Source of the DNA: JACVRW01 sp036009005
Lineage (GTDB): Bacteria; Actinomycetota; Thermoleophilia; Solirubrobacterales; Thermoleophilaceae
DNA: 8,418 nt
Direction of reading: 5' to 3'
Assembly: GCA_036009005.1 (NCBI GenBank)
Contig: DASYMP010000302.1
Span: forward strand, 1-8,418
Each line of letters starts with the position of its first letter. Positions within the stretch are counted from its first letter, which is position 1. This document shows positions 1-5,258 of the stretch, one piece after another. Under the pieces are notes generated by a model. The model was not told the DNA's origin. It did not search any database and worked only from the letters and a program-made list of their open reading frames with translations. The position numbers and the translations under genes were made by a program.

Positions 1-824
1 ACGCCCTGCTCGCGCAGCCAGCGCCGGTCCGCGCCCACGAGCCCGCGGATGTCGCGGAGCGTCTGGCGCGGGCCCCACGGCTGCGTGAAGCCGAGCACCT
101 CGCGCAGCGAGCGGAACTCGTCGAAGTAGCGGCGGAAGAACGCGACGGGCGGGTAGTCGTGCGAGTGCAGCACGCGCGCGCCGGGGTGGAAGACCTTCGC
201 GTAACCGGCCTCGATCAGCTCGCGTCCGAGCAGCTGGTCCTCCGCGTACGGGACCTCGCGGTAGGGCACGCTCTCCCAGGCCCAGCGGGCCACCGCGCCG
301 TTCACATCGGAGAAGAACGTGAGCTGGCCCGGGAAGCGCCTGTACTCGGCGAGACCCTCGGGGGAGCGGTCGAGTCGCTGCACGTCGATCGCGGTGCCGC
401 CCTCGCCCCAGCTCGCGAAATGGCGCTCCATCTCCGACTTGATCATGTGGCTCGCGTCCGGGCGCGCGTCGTGCGGGCCGAACACCGCGGCCACGTCGGG
501 CGCCTGCGCGAAGCCCTCGAGCAGCGCGGCGAGCCAGCCGTCGTGGGCCGGGGTGGCGTCCTGCGTCAGGAACGCCACGTGGTCGCCGCGCGCCAGCTCC
601 ATCATCCGGTTGCGCGTGCCGCCGTGCGAGAACTCGCTCTTCGGGATCTCGTGGACGACCGCGCCGTGGCGGCGCGCTATCTCGACCGATCCGTCAGTCG
701 AGCCCGAGTCCACGATCAGGATCTCGAGCTCGCGGTCGTGGCGCTGCGCGCGCACCGCCTCGAGCACCTCGTCGAGGTAGCGGGCGCCGTTCAGCACCGG
801 GATGGCGACCGTGACGACGCTCAC
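1..824 (-). CDS. GT2 glycosyltransferase, rhamnosyltransferase-like (3' end outside window)
   Basis: A GT-A fold family 2 glycosyltransferase that probably adds a sugar, plausibly rhamnose, to a lipid-linked glycan in the cytoplasm. The 274 visible residues begin with the nucleotide-binding strand VTVAIPVLNG (5-13) and have IVDSGSTDGS (37-46). HGGTRN (67-72) is followed by LTQDATP (86-92), where QDA stands in for the DXD metal site as in RfbN-like rhamnosyltransferases. Further on are SDVNGA (172-177), AEDQ (194-197), the likely catalytic-base region, and HSH (220-222). The core domain is complete and only the C-terminal tail is missing. The GTG start at 824-822 was chosen because it begins exactly at the first strand and overlaps the upstream stop as GTGA. 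No Shine-Dalgarno is visible, so translation is probably coupled to the gene before it. It is the last visible gene of the operon. The family is certain; the sugar is inferred. Confidence 0.92.
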   Translation of the reverse strand, partial: MSVVTVAIPVLNGARYLDEVLEAVRAQRHDRELEILIVDSGSTDGSVEIARRHGAVVHEIPKSEFSHGGTRNRMMELARGDHVAFLTQDATPAHDGWLAALLEGFAQAPDVAAVFGPHDARPDASHMIKSEMERHFASWGEGGTAIDVQRLDRSPEGLAEYRRFPGQLTFFSDVNGAVARWAWESVPYREVPYAEDQLLGRELIEAGYAKVFHPGARVLHSHDYPPVAFFRRYFDEFRSLREVLGFTQPWGPRQTLRDIRGLVGADRRWLREQG

Positions 825-1102
825 GCGCCGCGCCGGCGCCGCCGGATGGCCGCGGCGCGGCCCTCGAGCATGCCCGCTGGGTCCTTCACGAAGCGCTTTG
901 CGTAGCGGAGCGGGAAGCCGGCCTTCCACCAGCGCGAGCGCTCGATGTCGGAGGCGCGGTTCTGCCAGTACTCGATGTCGGCCTCGGCGGCGTTGCGGCT
1001 CTGGAGCTCCGCCCAGAGCCGGTTGCGCTCACGCGTCACCTCTGCGAGCGCCTCCTCGGCGCGCCGCGCACGCTCCTCGGAATCGATGCCGGGCTCGCTC
1101 AC
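821..1102 (-). CDS. Small coiled-coil protein with a WW...PLR motif, polysaccharide locus
   Basis: A 93-residue protein of unknown function. The first 40 or so residues are rich in E, R, A and L with heptad-like spacing (L19, V22, L29, L33) and predict a short coiled coil. Then come YWQNR (45-49), the aromatic-basic segment SRWWKAGFPLRYAKRF (56-71) and a basic tail with RRRRR at 87-91. The W-W-x(4)-PLR pattern resembles short tails seen at the ends of many bacterial glycosyltransferases and methyltransferases in surface-glycan loci (typically S-W-x(3)-PLR), but here it stands alone. No signal peptide or membrane span is seen. A possible job is holding glycosyltransferases near the Wzm/Wzt exporter or the membrane, but this is inference. 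The GTG start overlaps the wzm stop as GTGA and has GGAGG four bases upstream. The stop overlaps the next start in the same way. Confidence 0.82.
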   Translation of the reverse strand: MSEPGIDSEERARRAEEALAEVTRERNRLWAELQSRNAAEADIEYWQNRASDIERSRWWKAGFPLRYAKRFVKDPAGMLEGRAAAIRRRRRGA

Positions 1103-1950
1103 AGCTCCTCCGCGATCCGCGGCGCCTCGCGGTTGAAGACCCAGAAGCCGAGCACGACAACGCCGATCGCGATCGCGGCCGGAATCAGCAGGTAGACCAT
1201 GCCGCCCGCGGCGTCCCACGCGTTCGGCGCGGTGTCGTCGATCAGTGAGTGGCGCGACTGCACGAGGATGGTGGCGAGCGGGTTGAACCGTACGACCTGA
1301 GGGCGTACGTCGGCCGGCAGCGCGTCCAGAACGTAGAGGATCGGCGATGCGTAGAACAGCATCTGGAGGACGACCTCCCAGATCGGCTGCACGTCCCTGA
1401 AGCGCACGAACAGGGCGGAGAGGAGCATCGCGAGGCCACCGGCGAAGAGGCCGAGCGCAACGAGGAGGAGCGGGAGCGCCAGCCACTCGACGCGCGGCTC
1501 GACGCCGGTCGCGAGCACGAACACCATCACCGCGAGCAGGTTCAGGATCAGGTTGAAGTAGGCCACGAGCAGCACCGCCAGCGGCACGACCAGCCGCGGG
1601 AACTCGATCTTGCGCACGAGGTTCTCGCGGTCGGACACGGACGTGACCGACCTGCTCGTGGCGTCCGAGAAGAACGTGAACAGCACGATGCCGGTGAGCA
1701 GGATCGCCGGGTAGAAGCGCACGCCGGCGCCGAGCCGCACGAAGTGCGTGAAGACCGTGTAGAGCACGCCGAACAGGAGCAGCGGGCGCATCAGCTGCCA
1801 GAGGTAGCCGAGCACCGAGCCGAAGAAGCGGAGCTTGAACTCAAGGACCGCGAGCGTCACCGACAGGTGGGCGAGGCGGCGGAAGTCGGTTCCGAGCGCC
1901 GAGGGTCCCTTGATCGGCTTGCCGAGCGCCGCGGTGTCGAGCGTGCTCAT
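1099..1950 (-). CDS. wzm: Polysaccharide ABC transporter permease, Wzm type (ABC-2)
   Basis: The integral membrane half of a polysaccharide ABC exporter, which moves a lipid-linked glycan across the cytoplasmic membrane. At 283 residues it is normal length for ABC-2 polysaccharide permeases. It has about six hydrophobic spans, near residues 50-70, 80-95, 121-147, 156-180, 190-209 and 251-272. Family signatures include the amphipathic entry with GYLWQLMRPL (48-57), DRENLVRKIEFPR (107-119), FVRFRDV (181-187) before the fifth span, and FNPL (222-225). The ATG start is well supported: GGGAGG lies six bases upstream and the start overlaps the wzt stop as ATGA. It pairs with the ATPase encoded directly before it. 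The 3' end overlaps the small coiled-coil gene by four bases. Confidence 0.96.
   Translation of the reverse strand: MSTLDTAALGKPIKGPSALGTDFRRLAHLSVTLAVLEFKLRFFGSVLGYLWQLMRPLLLFGVLYTVFTHFVRLGAGVRFYPAILLTGIVLFTFFSDATSRSVTSVSDRENLVRKIEFPRLVVPLAVLLVAYFNLILNLLAVMVFVLATGVEPRVEWLALPLLLVALGLFAGGLAMLLSALFVRFRDVQPIWEVVLQMLFYASPILYVLDALPADVRPQVVRFNPLATILVQSRHSLIDDTAPNAWDAAGGMVYLLIPAAIAIGVVVLGFWVFNREAPRIAEEL
1107..1111 (-). promoter_or_regulatory. Shine-Dalgarno of the small coiled-coil gene
   Basis: On the minus strand GGAGG, extended to GGAGGAG, lies four bases before the GTG at 1102 within the end of wzm. It supports the small gene being translated in its own right, and not as an artefact of the longer open frame that runs further upstream. 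Confidence 0.65.
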
Positions 1951-3194
1951 ACCGCGCCTCCCTGGCTCTGGAAGCTGCGCTCGCCGGCCTCCAGCCGCAC
2001 GTCGTGCGGCAGGTCCACGAGGCCGCCCGAGACATGGCTCCCCGCCACGACCACCGACGAGAACTCGGGCCGCCTGTCCATGACGCGGTGTCCGCCGTGC
2101 ACGACCCAGGGCGTGGCGAACACGCGCCCGGGCGCGAACGCCATGTCCATCCGGACCGAGAACTCGACCTCCTCGCCCGCGCGGAAGCTGCCGGTGCCGT
2201 TCTCCTTCCAGTCCGTGGAGGTGGCCATCAGCGGCTCGTGGCGCTCGTTGCCGAACAGCGCGGCGATCGCGGGGTTGTGCACGTCGTTCGTGAAGCGCAC
2301 GCGCGCGTGGAACGAGCACGGCCGGCCCTGATGGAGCATCCCCTGGCGCTCGCCCGACTCGTCCTCCCACCAGGCCTCGAGGATCTCGGCCGACCCGTCG
2401 CCGCTGCGGCCGTCCTCGCGCTGCACGGCGGATCCGTCGCCCTCGCCGAAGCTGAGGTCCACGTACGAGGCGGCCACCTCGCTCGGCTTGCCGATGTGCA
2501 CGACCCTGCCGCGCTCGAGCAGCACGGCGCGGTGGCAGAAGCGCCGCACCGCGGCCATGTCGTGCGTCACGAACAGGATCGTCTTGCCCTCGTCGCGCAG
2601 CCGGTTGAAGACGTCGAAGCACTTCTGCTGGAAGCTCACGTCGCCGACCGCGAGCACCTCGTCGATCAGCAGGATGTCGGCGTCCACCTGGACCAGCACC
2701 GAGAACGCGAGCCTCACCTGCATGCCCGAGGAGTAGTTCTTCAGCTTGAGGTCCTCGAACTCGCGCAGCTCCGCGAAGTCCATGACACGGTCGTAGCGCT
2801 CGCGCGCCTCACGCGGCGAGAGGCCCAGCATCACGCCGTTGATCAGCACGTTGTCGCGGGCGGCCAGCTCCGGGTTGAAGCCCACGCCCAGCTCGATGAA
2901 CGTGGAGATGCGCCCGTTCACGTAGATCGCGCCGCTGTCGGCGCGGTAGATGCCCGCCATGCACTTGAGCAGCGTGCTCTTGCCGGACCCGTTGCGGCCG
3001 ACTATCCCGAAGAACTCGCCACGCTCGACGGCGAACGAGACGCCGCGCAGCGCCTCGAAGCGCTCGTGCGTCGAGCGCCGAAACGGATGGAGCGCCCGCT
3101 CCTTGAGCGTCGAGACGCGCTCGTGGGGGATGCGGAACACCTTCGAGACGTCGTCGACGGCAACGACAGGCGTGTTTGAGGCCGGGCCCGTCAC
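1947..3194 (-). CDS. wzt: Polysaccharide ABC transporter ATPase, Wzt type with C-terminal glycan-binding domain
   Basis: The ATP-hydrolysing subunit that powers Wzm. From the GTG start it has 415 residues. The nucleotide-binding domain occupies roughly 10-245: Walker A GRNGSGKST (66-74), FIELGVGFNPELAARDN (99-115) typical of polysaccharide exporters, signature YSSGMQ (154-159), Walker B ILLIDE (174-179), and the H-loop histidine in VTHD (209-212). A short acidic linker near 248-262 leads to a C-terminal domain (about 265-410) matching Wzt_C, a beta-sandwich. In E. coli O9a Wzt this domain recognises the terminal modification of the finished O-chain. Its presence suggests that export here also depends on the chain end, though the ligand is unknown. 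GTG at 3194 was chosen because it overlaps the upstream stop as GTGA and starts just before the first strand. The open frame continues upstream but only as a shadow of the preceding gene. Confidence 0.96.
   Translation of the reverse strand: MTGPASNTPVVAVDDVSKVFRIPHERVSTLKERALHPFRRSTHERFEALRGVSFAVERGEFFGIVGRNGSGKSTLLKCMAGIYRADSGAIYVNGRISTFIELGVGFNPELAARDNVLINGVMLGLSPREARERYDRVMDFAELREFEDLKLKNYSSGMQVRLAFSVLVQVDADILLIDEVLAVGDVSFQQKCFDVFNRLRDEGKTILFVTHDMAAVRRFCHRAVLLERGRVVHIGKPSEVAASYVDLSFGEGDGSAVQREDGRSGDGSAEILEAWWEDESGERQGMLHQGRPCSFHARVRFTNDVHNPAIAALFGNERHEPLMATSTDWKENGTGSFRAGEEVEFSVRMDMAFAPGRVFATPWVVHGGHRVMDRRPEFSSVVVAGSHVSGGLVDLPHDVRLEAGERSFQSQGGAV
1957..1962 (-). promoter_or_regulatory. Shine-Dalgarno of wzm
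   Basis: On the minus strand GGGAGG lies six bases before the ATG at 1950, inside the last codons of wzt. It is the strongest ribosome-binding site in the operon and fixes the wzm start. It also suggests that the membrane subunit is loaded independently as well as by coupling. Confidence 0.75.
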
Positions 3195-3976
3195 CGGCCG
3201 AATCGTAGGCGCTTCAGCTCGCGCCACAGCCGCACGCGCATCTGGTGCCGCGGTCCGGGGGTCAGCGGGTGCCGGAGCGCGAACGCCGTCCACATGCGCA
3301 GCTCGTACTGCTCGTGGCGGCGGCGGTCGTAGGTTCGCCCCCGGCTCGGCTCGGGCCAGCGGAAGCGAGCGAGCTTCTTGTCCACGTACTCGAAGCGCCA
3401 GCCGGCGGCGGCGAGCTTCAGGTAGAGGTGGTAGTCCTGCGCCATCGGCAGCCAGCTTGCGTAGCCGCCCACCGCGCGCACGGCCGCCGTGCGCATCGTG
3501 GCAGTGAGCGCGGGCACCGGGTTCTGCTCCGCCAGCTTCGGGAAGCGGTCGATCGGGTGCGGCGACGGGTCGAAGATGTAGGTGTCGTGGCCCGTGGGGT
3601 GGCCCAGGATCGTCGCGTTCGCGTACACGAGCCCCGCCTCGGGATTCTCGAAGCGCGGCAGGACGTGCTCCAGGTAGTCGCGCTCCCACATGTCGTCGGC
3701 GTCGAGCTGGGAGACGAGCGGCGCGCGCGCGTGGCGCAGTGCGGTGTTGCGCGCGCCGGACGGGCCGCCGTTGCGCGCGCGCCGGATCACGCGCAGGCGC
3801 GGGTCGCGGATGTCGGCCAGCACGTCGTGCACCGGCAGCGGCGACGCGTCGTCCACCACCAGCAGCTCGAAGTCGCTCACCGTCTGCGCCAGCACGCTCT
3901 CGACGGCCTGCCGTACGGTCTCCTCCGCGCGGTAGGCGGGCATGAGCACGGAGGTCCTCGCGGTCGCGGCGGCCAT
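3191..3976 (-). CDS. GT2 family glycosyltransferase
   Basis: A GT-A fold family 2 glycosyltransferase of 261 residues that transfers a sugar from a nucleotide sugar to a growing glycan. It shows SVLMPAYRAEE (9-19), the strand LLVVDDASP (38-46), ARNGGPSGARNTAL (67-80), and LDADDMW (91-97), which carries the metal-binding DXD. The acceptor-side motif MAQDYHLYLKLA (178-189) has aspartate 181 at the expected catalytic-base position. The C-terminus is basic, with no membrane span, so the enzyme is probably cytosolic or peripheral. ATG at 3976 is the only good start near the first strand. No clear Shine-Dalgarno is present and the divergent gene begins 23 bases away, so a short-leader or leaderless transcript is possible. 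It is the first gene of the five-gene minus-strand operon and its stop overlaps wzt as GTGA. Donor and acceptor are not predictable. Confidence 0.93.
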   Translation of the reverse strand: MAAATARTSVLMPAYRAEETVRQAVESVLAQTVSDFELLVVDDASPLPVHDVLADIRDPRLRVIRRARNGGPSGARNTALRHARAPLVSQLDADDMWERDYLEHVLPRFENPEAGLVYANATILGHPTGHDTYIFDPSPHPIDRFPKLAEQNPVPALTATMRTAAVRAVGGYASWLPMAQDYHLYLKLAAAGWRFEYVDKKLARFRWPEPSRGRTYDRRRHEQYELRMWTAFALRHPLTPGPRHQMRVRLWRELKRLRFGR

Positions 3977-3985
3977 CGACGCGCC

Positions 3986-3991
3986 TACTAT
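3986..3991 (+). promoter_or_regulatory. Candidate -10 element for leaderless transcription of the divergent GT4 gene
   Basis: TACTAT fits the TANNNT form of an actinobacterial -10 box and is the only AT-rich patch in the 23-base divergent gap (3977-3999). It lies eight bases before the ATG at 4000, so transcription would begin at or just before the A of the start codon. No recognisable -35 is present. On the opposite strand the overlapping CATAGT matches TATAAT at four of six positions and could serve the minus-strand operon in the same near-leaderless way. This is predicted from sequence only. Confidence 0.4.
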
Positions 3992-3999
3992 GGCGGGCC

Positions 4000-5205
4000 A
4001 TGCCGCCCATGGCACTGCGCGTGCACTACGTGCTGATCCGCTTCCCGAAGCTGAGCGAGACCTTCGTGCTGCGCGAGCTGCGCGAGCTCGAGCGCGTGGG
4101 CTGGGCGCTGTCGGTCGACACGCTCGAGGACCCGCTCGACGAGCCGCGCGACCCCGGAGTGGCCGAGCTGCGCGCGCCCGTGCGGCGCGTGCCGGACGAT
4201 CCCGACTGGATCGCGCTCGTGGCGGCGCACGCGCCACTCGCGCTGCGCCGGCCCGCCGGCTGGGCTCGTGCGGCGCTGCGCGCCTGGCGCGAGCGGCGCT
4301 TCCGGCACTTCCTGCGCGCCGGGCTCGTGGCCTCGAGGGCGGCGCACGACGGAGCGGATCTGCTGCTCGTGCACTTCGCCTACTACTCGGCCGAGTACGC
4401 CCGCGACGCGTCCGAGCTCACGGGCATCCCGTTCGCGGTCGTGTGCCACGCGAACGACATCTGGAGCGACTTCAACGCTCCACACCTGCGGCGCCGCCTG
4501 GAGGGCGCGGCCGGGGTGGCCACGCCGACCGAGTACAACGCGGAGGCCGTGCGCGCCCGGGTGCCGGGCCTGGCGGTGCGGCGGCTCAACGCGATCGTGG
4601 ACGCCCAGCCGCTCGAGACCGTGAACCGCGACGGGCCCGTGCTCGCCGTGGGCCGTGCGGTGCCGAAGAAGGGCATCGACACGCTGGTGGAGGCGTGCGC
4701 GCTGGCCGCGCGCGGCGGGGAGCCCGTGCACGCGGAGGTGCTCGGCGACGGTCCGGAGCTCGTCGGGCTCGGCGAGCTCGCGGCGTCGCGCAGCGTGGAG
4801 AGCAACGTCGTGTTCAGGGGCGCATGCCCACCCGACCAGGTGTCCGAGGCGTACGCGCGCTGCTCGGTCGTGGTCGTGCCTTCGCGCATCGCCCCCGACG
4901 GCGACCGGGACGGGCTGCCGACGGTCCTGTTCGAGGCGATGGGCCGAGGGCTGCCGGTGATCGCGACCGACGTGGTCGGGATCTCCGAGCTCGTCCGGGA
5001 CGGCGAGAACGGGATGCTCGTGCCGCCGGACGACCCTCAGGCGCTCGCCGACGCGCTCCTGCGGGTGCGGCGCGACCCGCAGCTCGCCGAGCGGCTCGGC
5101 AGCGCCGCCAGGCGGACGATCGAGCGTGAGCACCTCCCGGAGCGCTCCTCCGAGGAGCTGCGCCGCTGGCTGCACGCATGCGCGGCCCGCGACCCCGGCG
5201 CCTGA
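4000..5205 (+). CDS. GT4 family glycosyltransferase (FPKLSETF type)
   Basis: A GT-B fold retaining glycosyltransferase of 401 residues, acting in the cytoplasm on a lipid-linked glycan. The N-terminal acceptor domain has FPKLSETF (15-22), the hallmark of a GT4 subgroup that includes colanic-acid (WcaL-like) enzymes, HFAYYSAEYA (125-134) and CHANDIW (149-155). The donor domain has VGRAVPKKGID (217-227), whose lysines would contact the nucleotide phosphates, and DGDRDGLPTVLFEAM (300-314). The EX7E motif here is DX7E (D304, E312), a common variant in this subgroup and not evidence of inactivity. ATG at 4000 was preferred because of the -10-like box eight bases upstream. ATG at 4009, giving a protein three residues shorter, is equally compatible with the conserved start of the domain. 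It is transcribed divergently from the export operon and followed 53 bases later by the fusion GT4 gene. Confidence 0.94.
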   Translation: MPPMALRVHYVLIRFPKLSETFVLRELRELERVGWALSVDTLEDPLDEPRDPGVAELRAPVRRVPDDPDWIALVAAHAPLALRRPAGWARAALRAWRERRFRHFLRAGLVASRAAHDGADLLLVHFAYYSAEYARDASELTGIPFAVVCHANDIWSDFNAPHLRRRLEGAAGVATPTEYNAEAVRARVPGLAVRRLNAIVDAQPLETVNRDGPVLAVGRAVPKKGIDTLVEACALAARGGEPVHAEVLGDGPELVGLGELAASRSVESNVVFRGACPPDQVSEAYARCSVVVVPSRIAPDGDRDGLPTVLFEAMGRGLPVIATDVVGISELVRDGENGMLVPPDDPQALADALLRVRRDPQLAERLGSAARRTIEREHLPERSSEELRRWLHACAARDPGA

Positions 5206-5258
5206 GCGGGATCGCTTATGGTTCTCTCATCCATTCGGGAGGTCCGTATATAGGCGTC
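5206..5258 (+). promoter_or_regulatory. AT-rich junction with possible promoter and Shine-Dalgarno
   Basis: A 53-base gap between two plus-strand glycosyltransferase genes. Bases 5214-5252 are about 54% A+T, far above the surroundings. They contain GGGAGGT at 5237-5243 and TATATA at 5247-5252. TATATA lies six bases before the GTG at 5259, at the right distance for a leaderless start; GGGAGGT lies 15 bases before it, which is longer than ideal. An 11-codon open frame (ATG 5218 to TAG 5251-5253) also fits here. Which signal operates cannot be decided from the sequence. Confidence 0.35.

Noticed and set aside
159..905. A 248-codon plus-strand open frame at the left edge
   Set aside because: It is a shadow of the rhamnosyltransferase-like gene, whose motifs are complete on the minus strand.
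1249..2331. A 360-codon open frame on the plus strand opposite wzm and wzt
   Set aside because: It is antisense to wzm and the wzt C-terminal domain. Its composition (runs of E, H, R and Q) mirrors the hydrophobic codons of the real permease.
2004..3179. A 391-codon open frame on the plus strand opposite wzt
   Set aside because: The opposite strand encodes a complete ABC ATPase with all motifs. The plus-strand product is H-, V-, R- and E-rich with no domain.
3719..3783. GCGCGCGC tracts that could suggest a repeat or Z-DNA element
   Set aside because: They fall within GT2 codons for Arg and Ala and match the genome-wide codon bias.
3988..5175. A 395-codon open frame on the minus strand opposite the first GT4 gene, which would extend the minus-strand operon
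   Set aside because: The plus strand has unmistakable GT4 motifs in the same place and the antisense product has none.
5178..5258. N-terminal extension of the fusion protein from ATG 5178
   Set aside because: It overlaps the preceding gene by 28 bases, lacks a ribosome-binding site, and the part beyond the overlap uses AT-ending codons unlike the rest. It is kept only as an alternative start.
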